Positions 12,001 through 23,735 of a stretch of DNA of 64,000 nt are shown here, in pieces. Positions within the stretch are counted from its first letter, which is position 1, and each line of letters starts with the position of its first letter. Origin of the DNA: Lasioglossum baleicum (Eukaryota > Arthropoda > Insecta > Hymenoptera > Halictidae); the NCBI RefSeq assembly GCF_051020765.1, contig NC_134943.1, positions 1,054,001-1,118,000 of the forward strand, given 5' to 3'. Position numbers and translations under genes: made by a program. The notes below the pieces were generated by a model that worked only from the letters and a program-made list of their open reading frames with translations, did not search any database and was not told where the DNA came from.

Positions 12001-13190
12001 GTGATCCTCCTCGCCGGTTCAGCGGCTGCATTTTCGTTCTCTATTTCCACTCGCAACGTCGCCTCTTCATTCGAAAACTCTTACGTCTCTTAAAAAATAA
12101 CATCTGATATACTTAGAACCTGTCTTACCGCTAAGTTTTCGAGTCACCCTCGGATTCGACACCGAGCATCATCTCGTTCGGGCTCCGTTGGACAAAACTA
12201 AACGGTTTTTCGATTACACACACGGCGAGAAACGTAACGTACGTTTCGCGAACACGTTTCATCGGATCCGATTATAAGTTCAGCCGATCCCTTGATAGAG
12301 TTATGACGTATGATCGATTGATGAAACAGGCTCACGGTGCAACGGATTTCACAGGACATTCCGCGCCCAAGGCTGAATATCGAAACGAATTTCAGGCTCG
12401 CCGATAAAAAATAGTGTGCTCCGTGTTTATTCAAAGACAACGTTCGTTACAAACATTACAAGTTCGACACGCGGCGGGGAACAGAACGCTCGGAATTTCT
12501 GTGTAGATAAAAAATCATTTAAAATCATTTTGTGTGAAAAAGATAGAGGTTTCGGATCGATTTTGCGTGGAACTCTCTATCGTCGAAAAAATTGGCGCGT
12601 AGAACATTCAGAAGTGTGCAGAGCGTAAAAAATGTGGAGAATATCTGCTCCTTTAAATCAATTATTAATTCAATATTACGTATTCCACTTAACAAGAAAA
12701 TGAAACGTCGAATTAGCTGTTCTCTCGCAAAACGTTAAGTACAATTCATTGTACATTTTGCAGCACTGTTTTCGAAACGTACGCGACACTGTACAGAAGA
12801 TATGGTCGCTTCAATTTTAAAAAGCTTCATACAATTGTTTGAAGTTTATACAAAACAAAATTGATTCACTCTTATAATTTTATATTGATGGTGCGCTCAA
12901 TATCTTCGATACAGTTTTAAATTTAAACGTTAATACAATTGTATTAGTACTGCAAGAGTTAAATATAGTAATAAAATATAAGCAAAGTGAAGATATGTAT
13001 TGTCCTATCGAAAACTGTCCGACACAGAAACTATTTAAATTTTTAACAACCCTATGCGAGAGAATGTCGTAACTGCAGTATTTGTGTTGGCTGTGCTTTG
13101 TACATCCCTTTTTGATAAGCAGAATACGTAGAAATAAAATCATAGATCTCAAAATTGAAACGAACATTATGTAAATAGGCCACCCATGAT

Positions 13191-13338
13191 CAGAGTCGTC
13201 AGATTAAGATTTGTGTCCCCACTCTACCTTCCCCTTCTACGACGTTATTGTTTCTCTGGCGCATGTATCGCAATGTCATGCGACTAATTCGGTGCTGGCA
13301 GAGAGGGGGTCACTTCTTCCCCTCCTCGAGCGACTCTG
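13191..13338. mobile_element. hAT-type MITE, copy 2, with perfect 8-bp target duplication
   Basis: The element starts CAGAGTCGTCAG and ends GAGCGACTCTG. Both flanks carry CCCATGAT (13183-13190 and 13339-13346), a perfect 8-bp duplication typical of hAT elements. The internal blocks match copy 1 at 11470-11657. It has no coding capacity. Confidence 0.85.
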
Positions 13339-15563
13339 CCCATGATACAGATCAATGTTTCTTTTACGCAATGTACAATTTACAAAGATCCATACACTAT
13401 GTATTAATCGCAGTTGATCGTTTGTGCTTTGAACGCGTGCAATTATTTGAAACCTTGAATATATTTGATGATTCGTATTTCGTTTGATCTCTTCGGTCTT
13501 CGGTGTTTCGATTTCAAATAACTACACACCACTGTTTACTTAAACGATAGATTACCGTTAATTTTGCGATAAAATTATTCCTAAAGTTTTGCGAAATGAC
13601 GATTCTTGTGAACACAGAGGGTGTCAGAATATTTCGATCCTGTTAGAATGTTAATTGTATCGCTGACCGGTTATCGCATTAACTGCTTCCAGATAAATGG
13701 TCGTCGTTAATTTGCGACAAGATGATCAAATTAAAATGAAGGACATTTTTCTGAAAGGTATTACTCTCTTACTGGACAGTAATTTAAACATTGAAAGGGG
13801 TAAGAAGCTTCTTAAAAAACGTGTTCGTGTGACAGTAAATAAACATCATTCGTTTCGTCAACAAGTAATGTATTATTTTATCGATGAAGTGATAATGTAT
13901 TCTTCTTTCTTTTTTGATTTTTTTTCTAGTAACAAACTTCAGTTTATATCTAAAAATATTCGAGTATTTATATTATATGAAAAATAACCATCATTTGAAC
14001 AATTTTAAAATTGGAATATTTTGGATTATTTAATAAAAATGATTCTGAACCGTATCAACAATTTTCTTATTGCAATATAATTCGAAATGGTTTAACAGAA
14101 TCTATATTTCGTCCGTACTTAGCTATTTATGGTTATTCGTAACAATCTGATTGAAATTTCTCGGTTACTCTCATTTCATCGACCAACAACGTCCATTTCT
14201 CACGAAGCAATGGTCTGTATTTATTGTTGCTTACCACGCGATGCTTTCGGAGTCGTATACAGATGTAGACTGTCGAGTGTTTGTTACAAACATCCAGTTG
14301 CAAACGTAGAAGAGACTGTCAAACAAGGAGTGATTTCCTCAAGCAATTCGTGTTCGCGAAATACCAGCTCTTAGAATTGATTTTTAATTGCCAAAGTGTG
14401 AATTTTTACACGTTTAAAATATAACGTATTATACTATAAATTATTTAAACCTAATAATTTATATAAACACTGGCGAAAGTATTCAGTAACAGCGCAAAAA
14501 AAATTAAGGTCTTTCTCTTTGTAATGAAGTATTACTTAAACAAATTACGTACGTGATAAAAATTAATTAAATACTTATTAGCTATGATAAATTAGCACAA
14601 CTGATAAATATACATTAGTTCAAAATTTAGTGCGGCATTGTTAAAATACAAATATTGCAGGAAACTTTTAGGACCAGATTGTTTGTTGTAACTTACATTT
14701 TAAATTAATACATGTTATTGGCACTTGATGTGTGTAATATGAGTTATTAAGTGATAGTGAGAGTTCTTGAAGGAAATCAATACAGAGTAAATAATATTTT
14801 ATTGAAATGGTCATAATGATAATAATACTTGAAACTTAAATTTATAATTTAAAGAATTTAACGAAAACAGAATAATCTCGATTGTTTCCAATTCGTCACA
14901 ATAATTTGATTAAAAACGTTAAAAATATAGCAATACTCTTTTGATTTGTAATTTTAATAATAATTGTTGATTGTTAATTAATCACGGGGCTTTCACAGAC
15001 TATGAAATACAATTTGATATATTGACTGTAGAAGTATTTGTGTGTTATTATATTTACTAATACAAATTAAATAAAAATAAACGTAGAAATATAAATCGTC
15101 TATTAAATTAGCATACATGACGGAAAATCAATTCTTTACCGGTATAAATGATACTGACATATCCTACAAGCAGTCACTAAATATTGATGATGAACCAATC
15201 GACATTTTGCGATCAAGAACGTAACTCTTCTAAAACTACCTTTATAAGCGACTGAAATAGAACCGAAAGGAAACATAAATGCAAACTTGACATTTAAAAT
15301 GATTTAATATTCATGCATGTTTTGTCACGTTCAGAAAAGAAGTGCAAATGGTAAATCAAAAAGAAAAAACTCGAGTGTAAATGTCAGTGTAATTGTTTAT
15401 TGCGATCTTATTAATCGTAGCCATAGCAATAATAATATTCATACTAACAATAACATTAACCTGTCAACCGGGGATCGTCTTCAATTTCATCGTTCAGAAA
15501 ACTTCTTGTACATTCCATGGTATTATAATATTGATATCAATCTAAAGTACATAATATTATCGT

Positions 15564-15769
15564 TCAACACTAGGTTTATAGCCCGTTAAAATGACGGATT
15601 CTGATATTTGTAATTTACAATTATTGTGATTGCATCCATCAGGATAAAATATTCAACAAATTTATTTCTTTAGGTAGAAAAAAAATGATTAAACATTTTG
15701 ATAGACACATTCTCGTTATTTTCATTATGTAAAATAGTCACTTTTGGTGGTCCGTAAACCTAGTGTTAA
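15564..15769. mobile_element. Small TTAA-flanked MITE (piggyBac-like)
   Basis: The inverted ends CACTAGGTTTATAG and TAAACCTAGTG are bounded by TCAA on the left and TTAA on the right. A related terminal fragment, GGTAGGTTTAGTGTTAA, sits at 35557-35573 directly beside another MITE. Class is inferred from the TTAA context. Confidence 0.6.
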
Positions 15770-16516
15770 GAATATTGCAAATCGATTACACATTTCATGT
15801 AATCTCCGCTAAACGAGACTTTGAATCGTGTTTACATAAGTAGTTGTGATCGACATGCGACCCGGCTCACACGCTAACATTATTCGATCGATTGCGAACG
15901 CAACGTTGTCGGGAATTAAACAAATAAACAGCATAAGAACGGAGCGACGAAGAACAGACGCGAAATTCCGGAGGTGCAACGAATTCACCCGATCGCCCGA
16001 TTGAGTGGCACGTTTCGATCGCAATCCGCGCGGAAGGATTTTCTCGATTTTCCGCAAACAATCGGTGGCTGGTTGCTATTCGGAACTTATTTCGCAATCG
16101 AAGCTCGTCCCGGTCGGGGGAGTCTGGAATTCAGCTAGCTCTCCTGCACGGACAGGAACGGCAGGAAAGTCGATTGAAGGTGCAGTCACCTTTCTCGGTC
16201 GGGGTGACCGTGGAATTCCACAGGGTACACTCGGCCGGAAGAATAATCTCGTCGCGCGAGGTTCGCATCTTTCTCTCCGTTCCTAGCTCCTTCGTACCCG
16301 GAGCTGCTGAAAACCTTCTCTGGCCTGATGCTTTCGCCGCGATCTCATTTGCCAAATATTTGATAAGCACGGAAATTCGATTGTTTCTGAGCTCGAAAAT
16401 ATAATAACTCGGTTCAATCGCTTGCTTCGTGTCAGGTAACCAGAAAAGTACCCCTTTTCCATTTTGACATTATTAACCCTTGTGTATGTAGCTGCGGAAC
16501 GTCTGAATGTCTGTGT

Positions 16517-16868
16517 GATGTGTCGGATTTTATGCATTTATGACAAAAATGAGTAGGTGTAATTTGAAACAGTAAAAACATTAGAAACATTTTAGAATAC
16601 TGTTATTGTGTATATTGAGACAGGAAATACATTTTTACTTCACTCCAGTTTATTGCAGTTCAGATAGAAAATGTTTATTTTGCAGAAAAATCCGCTGACT
16701 ATTTATGACGAAAACAACATGATGTAATTTCGGACAATAGACAGATTAAAAGAATTTAAGTTTATTATTTCAACTTGTGTGTTAAAATTATCGAAAAAAG
16801 AAAAATGTCTATATGGTTAATCTAACTAAGGCAAAAAGTTTTCATTTTGCATGAAGATCCGCTGTCTA
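16517..16868. mobile_element. MITE of the GACTGCGGATC family (long form)
   Basis: The left end, TGTCGGATTTTATGCATTTA, is followed by TGACAAAAATGAGTAGGTG. The right end is TGCATGAAGATCCGCTGTCTA. At about 350 bp this is the longest paired copy here. The left terminal bases are degenerate, so the exact left border is approximate. Confidence 0.6.
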
Positions 16869-19800
16869 GTGACACGTGAGTGAAATAATATATGTATTCA
16901 TTTTTTATGCAATTCAAATAACCATTATCACATTTTTATAAAAATTAGAATTTTCAAAGTCGACTATATCGAGTATTAAAATGTGACTATTTTAAATGAA
17001 AATTTATAGAATCTGTCATATTTTGCCTGTCTTTATAATTGCTACATTCTCACAATTTTCCGAAATTTTTCCAATTGAGTGTGAACAAAATTGGTATTAT
17101 TCAATGTTCTTTTGTAACAAAATGTCTGAAAGAGAAACTCTTCTGTTATTGTTCCTAAATGTATGCATTATAACTCCTCCATTACTAGAGCTTTCTGGTC
17201 GAAAGTAGGCACGGAAGATAATCATACAAATACATAAACAATAAACCAAAATATGTAGAACTGCTATTATATTTGATTACTCAAAACTAAAAGAGCTTGC
17301 GTTGCATTAATACGGCCGTTGAAATTTTCGGTTTGGCGTCAACAGGTATTAGATCGACTGATCGAGGTTTAAAGAAACGTCGTTTATTTCTCGGTGTATG
17401 GAAATATTTCTGTCCTCGCAATGGAGTTCTGACGGTATTAAGAGACGTCGGGTTCATTTACGGGTGAAGTTAATGCACTTCGATCGCCGGAGAGTCGAAT
17501 TCTCCCGATAATAAACGGAGAAGAGAGATCGTGTTTTTCTTTTTGAAGACTCGCTGTCGGAAACTCTCGGACGAATTTTATCGATCCGCAGATTCCGTTA
17601 TCGTAGTCGCTTTATTAGCGAGTGGTGAACACAGCGACCAATCCGTGGCAAGGCGACCCACTTAAATTTACGATTTACACCATACGACTTATACCAAAGA
17701 TATATTAGCTTCTCGATCTCGTGAAAAATATATACATGTCTTACAATCAAGAGAAACTCCCGTAAATCTTAAAGAATAAAAATAATTATTTACAACTTCG
17801 AGACGTCGCGTCGTCTAGCGCGACACTTCGCTGCCGTGTTTTCGATTTTAAATATATGTCCAATTCTCTCGCGATGGCGAGAGACATTGCAAGAATTTAT
17901 TTACATTGGGCATTGTGTTACCGTACAAGACGCGTTCTGTGGATTTCACGAGTACATTTCGCGCGTTCTGCGGGAATCGAATAACTTAACATCACAATAC
18001 GGACGACCGAGGTCGCGTTGATTCGATATGAAAACGTTCGTTAATTTCAGATCAATGTAATCGAAAGAAAATCAGTGTAATTTTTCAGGAGTATCAATGT
18101 GTCGTGAAGTGTTAACTTCACGAAAAAATTTGTGCCGGCTCAATCGCTAATTATTCCTGTTTGGTAAAAGATTTAATTCGTTTATGAAGGACAACCACTA
18201 GTCTGCAAATTAATTAGATCCAATATTCGTTATTGTACAATGTGTTTATTGATAAAGATAATGACTCTAGCCAACAGAATAAACGGAAAAAAGATCACTT
18301 GCTACAAAATTGAAAAATCTCTGGAGTAATAACGTACATATTTGCACATGGTAAATTGAAACATTTTAACAAACATCATAATTATATTTAAATTGCATGT
18401 TCCGTAAATGCATATTTATCCCGAGTTTACCACAAATCTTCTTTGTACGTGATTAAATAAATCAATTTCTAGCATAAAAAAATTCCTATACGATTGTAGC
18501 CCTTTTATCGTCCGAAGAAACTTCCGTAGTATCAAAATAATCGATTTCGATAACTTAAATAATAATAATTGAGTTCACATCGTGCCCCTGTACATTAGAA
18601 CTTTGTTTCCATATCTAGAAGTAAGATTCTTGTTTAAAAAATGACTATAAATATAATTCTACCAAATGTTCCACTAGTCCTAAACCGTAAACTTAGAAAA
18701 CCTAAACTAAACTGTAGCATTTGCATATTGTCAAAATTAGAAGCAAGTTTCGCAGATTGTGAATAAACGTTGAAAATAAAGTACAAAAGAAGAGACAAAC
18801 TGAACGGTCTGTGATCTTATCCAGACAATTATCGTAATGAATGAGATACGTGGATTCTATGCTACATTTAAATTTCAAGTCACCAATTATTTCCACGAAA
18901 GAGCCCTCCAACGGAAAAAAATATCGTTAGACGATTTCTAATTCGCGAAGTACAGTACTTAGGACATTCAATTAAACTTGGTAGTCGACTCACTGAGATC
19001 GCTTTTCGCGTCTGCAAATTCCGTCAGACTTGTCACGTGGCTCGGCTACCGAGGCGTCATCAAACTTGAGGTCGTCTCTTTCTGTCGCACTTGACAGTCT
19101 CGACATAATTAAGCGGCCGACTACGATGTATGTATGTTTTAAATGTACACGAATCCATGTCAGCCGGTGCTACGCGAACATCTTATTACGGATCCTATTA
19201 AGAATGAATTGCGAATGTCGTTAAACCTATAAAAACATTGTTCGTGGATAATCTGATTTCGAGACTTTCCGATGACACTTTAGGGTTTTCGATGAGACCG
19301 AGTGATTGTTATAAATGAGAGAGTAAATAGAGTCCTGGGTCCATCGCAGTCGAAAGTAACGTTCACTTAGGTTAAACAGGGAAAGCAAAGTAGAAGACTG
19401 TATTGCTCTAACCTTCTACCTCTTTCCGTCATTAACCGTTGCTCCCAGGGGCAATTCAGAGCGCTCTCAGGGCAAAGAGTGCTGGTTGCTCGTGCCTGAT
19501 CTAGATGAATGACTGTGAACGTAGTTTGGAAAATCTTGGTGTTCTAACGGAAAGCGTTTGGGGACAGTGTGGACGGCTTCGAGTGCATGGGTTTGGATTT
19601 ATTGTTGCAGTAATGCATGGGATTCTGAAAGTTGGACAAATAGATTGAGCACCGAAAGGATGAATGTTCATCACTCGGACGGCGGGCCGTTCTAGTAACT
19701 GTATATATAACTGATGACGTTCGGGCCAGCCACTGCTCTATTTATCAATTTTTTAAAACAGATTTCAGAAGGTCTGGGTTAGGTCCACAGTACAGCAGCT

Positions 19801-21434
19801 TTTCATGCAATTAATTCGCCAGAAATTCAATAAAATAGACCCGGACCCCGTCGTCGGATGGTTAAACAATTTAGCGAGGAGACAATTTTTGTGGGAACGT
19901 GGGCGATGTAATTGATCCCTACAACATCATCAGATCATCTCATTGAACTTCTCTAAACTTCAAAACGTTTACCTGTGAGCATCGATGAATACGTTAGTAA
20001 AAGTGCGCGGAAAAATGTTAATGTACCAACTGCCTTAGATATAAACAATCTCGTGGAAAGAGAAGTAAGGTTCATTGCCAAATATTTACTTGGGTAGAAG
20101 TTAGCACCAGCGCGCAAGGACATGAGATACCCCAAAAATTACAGTTATTAAGTACTCTCTTCGGAGATCGTACCCGAGTACAAAAGGCGTTTACATGATT
20201 GGTAGACGACACAACGGAATAGCATGGAGGATTAAACAAAAATTCGTTTGCTAATAAATACGCCGTACATACATAATTTCAACGCGAAAAAATTAAATAC
20301 AAGAGTGTATATTACGTTCTGGACAGAGTAATCTGAATACGATTCTCTCTTCGTTTTTCGCAACTCATAGTGTTTGCGTCGGGATGACGTTTGCTTTCGG
20401 TAATTATCGGCCTGACTGGGATCCGCAGCGTAAGTAGAAACTCGACAGAGGGTTCCCGCCAGCTCGAATTGCGATTCGATAGTTCCACTCTGTCGCCGCG
20501 CTAGTGTGACATTTACAAACGATGCGCCCCTGGGTCTCGTGCACTGGGACGTTCGTTCAGCGGATAACATTTTCGCAACTTCGCAGCGCATTTTATCTTC
20601 TTCGCTTTCTTCTCCCGGTTTCGCTCTTCCGAGCGCGCTTCGTCGTCGGGCACGCTTCAAAGTCGCCGTCGTCTCGAACACACGCCTTTGCTGGCAAGAC
20701 GAAGACGACCATGCTGCACTGTTGTCCTCTTTGACGCGATTCCTCGAGATCGTTTCACCGTCGCAATCTCCCGTCCGATCCGTCTTGCCTCGTAAACTTC
20801 GTCCATTCGTTATGGAGCTTCCGGAGCATGTGTTGCACACGTATACGTACAGAAAGTCCATATCCGGATCAGGTGGAACGAGAAAGCTTTGCTGTCTGGT
20901 ACCGTGTGTAATCAATCGATACCCTCGTTGCAACAACTCCAGCCGTTCTGTTTAGTCGTAAGACGAGTCAATAACATATTCCCTTGGCGAAGCACCGTTT
21001 TCTTTTTTAAGTATCGTGTGGATCACTCGAACCACAGTATCGTCGACGAGCGACATCTAGGGCGCGTGATCCTACAAGACCGAGATATCCACTTGGAATC
21101 AGTGTCCATTTGTTCCACCGAGGCCTCGTGAATAGGGTGATTGGAATGTACCAGTATCAGTAAATTGCTCGTCGATATCGTTCACCGATGCCAGTCCTAA
21201 TCAGTCTTCAATTTGATTTACCAGTGTACTCGCCAACCCCGTCGGCGTCCCCAGGCGTCTTCGCTGGATGCAGGGACTAGCGCACGCCCGGTACGTCGGC
21301 GCGTCGTCACCCGCCATCTTAATCTCGTTGCCAGATGGTGTGTCGTGTTCAACGTTCGGAATCAGTCTTCGATTTCAATTCACTCGGCCAGCCCGCGTTC
21401 ACACACCTTTCGCTTCCGTTCTCCCGGTGGGCGT

Positions 21435-22067
21435 TTACGCGCGATATGAGCCGATCTCGCCCATGTCCATCCCGTCGTGCATCTCCATCTCCATCTCCAT
21501 CTGCGCGTCCCGATGCTTATCGGACCGATGGGGGACGGACTGCACTCCGACGTCACGATCGCGGCTTCGATCGCGGGACGATCGATCTTTTTCGCGCGGG
21601 AAATGGTGGTACTGATGGGTCGCGTGGCCGTTCATGGGCAGCGTGGGATAGGACGACTGGCCGCAGGAGGCTTGGTGTCTCGAGGGCAGCGGAGGTGGCT
21701 GGTGTTGGTGTCCTGGTATGCCGTTCTGAACCCTCGAGTCAATCTGCCCTCTCTCGGAGGTGTTCTCGGTGTCGCGGGTAGGCAGGTGCGGCGGCTGGGG
21801 CGTGCGCCGCAGAGAATGATTCGAGTAGTGCAATCTGCCGCCGGTGGACGAGCAACCGTCGGCGGCGATACTCAATGGGGACGAGCCGTCCTCCATAGGA
21901 CCGACAGATCGGTGACCGGATGAACCGGAGTTGGGCAGCGTTCCCGGGCGGCGCATCTGTCGCGCCGTCTCCCCGTCGATGTAGGTGAAACCTTCAGCAA
22001 GGGTAGTACTGCCATGTGGCAGAAACCAAACACCTCCGACCCCAGGGCTCGCCGCCCGAAGTTCTAG
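21435..22067 (-). CDS. Candidate stop-readthrough extension of the LRR membrane protein
   Basis: Directly after the TAG of the LRR gene the same frame stays open for 210 codons, until a stop at 21437-21435. The first 37 codons precede any ATG, so an independent start would not explain that openness. The stretch includes PHGSTTLAEGFTYIDGETAR, proline/histidine-rich segments, an Arg/Ser/Asp-rich run (REKDRSSRDRSRDRDVG) and MEMEMEMHDGMDMG near the end. It looks like a flexible, charged cytoplasmic tail. The stop context TAG-CTA-G is the classical leaky context. Alternatives are an unseen short intron that removes the stop, an alternative 3' exon, or chance openness in GC-rich 3' UTR. Confidence 0.6.
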   Translation of the reverse strand, partial: LELRAASPGVGGVWFLPHGSTTLAEGFTYIDGETARQMRRPGTLPNSGSSGHRSVGPMEDGSSPLSIAADGCSSTGGRLHYSNHSLRRTPQPPHLPTRDTENTSERGQIDSRVQNGIPGHQHQPPPLPSRHQASCGQSSYPTLPMNGHATHQYHHFPREKDRSSRDRSRDRDVGVQSVPHRSDKHRDAQMEMEMEMHDGMDMGEIGSYRA

Positions 22068-22070
22068 CTA
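22064..22070 (-). promoter_or_regulatory. Leaky stop context UAG-CUAG
   Basis: On the minus strand the terminator and following bases read TAG CTA G. A CUAG or CUA just after the stop is the best-known sequence promoting ribosomal readthrough in insects, mammals and viruses (established knowledge). Here it is followed by a long in-frame open region. Most readthrough examples with this context use UGA, so UAG would be a less common variant. Confidence 0.55.
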
Positions 22071-23735
22071 CAGTTCCGTCACCGGTATAGGCTTGATGTT
22101 GGTCGAGATTTGTGAATGTTGCTGCTGCTGTTGTTGCTGTTGTTGCAGTTGTTGCTGTTGTAGATGATGGTGGTGGTGGTGAGGTGGCAGCTGCTGCGAC
22201 TGCGGCTGGTGGTGATGATGGTGGTGGTGCGGATGCGCCGATCGCACGATGTACTCGTCATCGGAGAAGGTCTTCTGGTACTCGTGCTCCTTGCGCGAGA
22301 TGGCACGGTTCTTCCACTTGTAGTCCTTGAGCGCGTCCCTGACGCGTCTACGACATCGGTAGTAGAGGATCAAAGCTAAGCCGGTGAGCAAGGCGAGTCC
22401 AGCCGCGCACACCGTAGCCAATAAAGCTTGTTTCCGAGGATCGGAAAAAGCGCATCCCAGTTCATCCGGCGTCATACCCTTTATTGGTTTTCCCTTTGAT
22501 TCCGGCGGTTCCGCGCATATCACTGGACTGGAGTTCCTTGGGGCCAGGACCTCGGATAACCAAAGCAAACCGCAGTCGCAGACAAAAGGATTCTCGCTTA
22601 AATCCAGGCGACGCAACTCGTTCCAGGCCACCAGGGACTCCGAGAATCCGGTGAACGCGTTGTCGCGGAGCATCAGATGCCTCAGGTTCGGTAACCCAGC
22701 CAGGGAGCCGTCCTCCATCGTCGTCAGTCGTTTGTTGCTGTTCAGTACGAGAGTCTCTAAATTAGCGTTGTCCGAGAACGCTCCTCGTTCCACCGTGGTC
22801 AACAGCTTCGCCGCAGATATGTCGAGTTTTTTCAGCTTGGACAAGCCCTGGAACGCGCCCGACCTCAGCGTCGTGAAGTAGGTTTGACCCAATGTGAGCT
22901 CCTCGAGCCGAGGAAGTATCGCCAGCTGTTTCGTCGGCACTTCTCGCAACTTGTTCCCGTCGAGACCCAGCGTGCGCAGGGCGTTCAACCCGCGGAACGC
23001 GCCGCCGCTGATGTCCTCTAAACCCGCGCCAGTTATGTCGAGCACCGTCAATTGCTCCAGTCCTTTGAACGCGTCGTCGGGCAACGAGGAAAACGCGTTC
23101 CAGCCTATGTGTAACTCGGCCAGAGCGTTTAAAGGCGCTAAAGCCGGCGACGGGATTGTTCTCAGCTGATTGTCGTCTAGGTGCAACACTCGAAGAGTGC
23201 CTAGTTTCTGGAACGCCCCCGGCTCCACCTTCGATATACGATTTTTTCCGAGATCGAGCTCCTCCAGCTTCGACAGCGACGCGAAAAGACCATTCTTCAG
23301 ATTCTCCAGGTAATTGTCTCGTAAGTTCAACACCGTCAGGGATTTCAGGCCTTGGAACGTTTTCTCGGTTAATGCCGAGATCTTGTTGTGCCTTAGGTGG
23401 AGTTCCACCAGTTGCTTCTGCGCCTCGAAGCTCCCGTTGGGAATGATGAAGAGGTGGTTGCTCGAGAGATCGACGTTTTTCAGGTCCCCGTAGAATTGAA
23501 ACGCCGCCGCGTCCACCATTTTTATCCGGTTCTCCTTGAGCACTATCCGTTGGATGCTCGGGTTCAGGGCGATCGGTATCACATCCAGATTCGCTCCTAT
23601 GCAGGACACCACGAGATTGTCGTCGTCGCAGGTGCATCCATTTGGACAGAACGCTGCCGATCCAAGAGCGAACATGCCGGCCAGGACGAGCAGATGGTAA
23701 AACGTCGTTGGTATAGTTCCACCGTGCCGCGGCGT
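22068..23735 (-). CDS. LRR transmembrane cell-surface protein, Tartan/Capricious-like (3' coding exon)
   Basis: This single large exon encodes about 555 residues. Its 3' splice acceptor is at 23737-23736 (TTATTATTTTCAG); the 60 nt before the internal ATG at 23675 are in frame and complete a signal-peptide core (FYHLLVLAGMFALGSAAF), so the true start lies in an unseen upstream exon. Counting from that ATG: cysteine-rich LRRNT at 10-25 (CPNGCTC), about 13 leucine-rich repeats of 24 residues, LRRCT (NPFVCDCGLLWL), one membrane helix near 416-438, and a cytoplasmic tail with YQKTFSDDEYIVR, poly-His and poly-Gln runs, ending IPVTEL. This architecture fits the Tartan/Capricious/Fish-lips group of neuronal and epithelial recognition proteins. 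Assignment to one member is from memory and uncertain. Expected role: cell affinity and targeting at the plasma membrane. Confidence 0.88.
   Translation of the reverse strand, partial: TPRHGGTIPTTFYHLLVLAGMFALGSAAFCPNGCTCDDDNLVVSCIGANLDVIPIALNPSIQRIVLKENRIKMVDAAAFQFYGDLKNVDLSSNHLFIIPNGSFEAQKQLVELHLRHNKISALTEKTFQGLKSLTVLNLRDNYLENLKNGLFASLSKLEELDLGKNRISKVEPGAFQKLGTLRVLHLDDNQLRTIPSPALAPLNALAELHIGWNAFSSLPDDAFKGLEQLTVLDITGAGLEDISGGAFRGLNALRTLGLDGNKLREVPTKQLAILPRLEELTLGQTYFTTLRSGAFQGLSKLKKLDISAAKLLTTVERGAFSDNANLETLVLNSNKRLTTMEDGSLAGLPNLRHLMLRDNAFTGFSESLVAWNELRRLDLSENPFVCDCGLLWLSEVLAPRNSSPVICAEPPESKGKPIKGMTPDELGCAFSDPRKQALLATVCAAGLALLTGLALILYYRCRRRVRDALKDYKWKNRAISRKEHEYQKTFSDDEYIVRSAHPHHHHHHHQPQSQQLPPHHHHHHLQQQQLQQQQQQQQQHSQISTNIKPIPVTEL
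22093..22236 (-). repeat. CAG/CAC-rich repeats encoding poly-Gln and poly-His
   Basis: In the cytoplasmic tail of the LRR protein, imperfect CAA/CAG and CAC/CAT runs encode seven and six consecutive His and four and nine consecutive Gln. The codon mixture suggests selection or old expansion rather than a pure unstable microsatellite. Length may vary between individuals. Confidence 0.85.

Larger units (their letters stand above)
7236..21434. other. Intergenic region with scattered MITEs, no gene supported
   Basis: About 14 kb with no open frame that shows a known domain or conserved splice structure. Supported contents are MITEs at 8707-8858, 11470-11657, 13191-13338, 15564-15769 and 16517-16868 and a TTC microsatellite at 11070. 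GC-rich islands lie near 16000-16400 and 20450-20830. The part next to 21434 is downstream of the LRR gene on the minus strand and may contain its 3' UTR, but I could not identify a poly(A) site. Confidence 0.5.

Noticed and set aside
20232..20936. 234-codon minus-strand frame downstream of the LRR gene
   Set aside because: The GC-rich part also has a 149-codon frame on the other strand. The protein is low-complexity Arg/Ser-rich without domains. More likely 3' UTR or intergenic GC island.
22112..22379. Plus-strand frames rich in Val/Ala opposite the LRR exon
   Set aside because: Antisense shadows of the poly-Gln/poly-His coding repeats.
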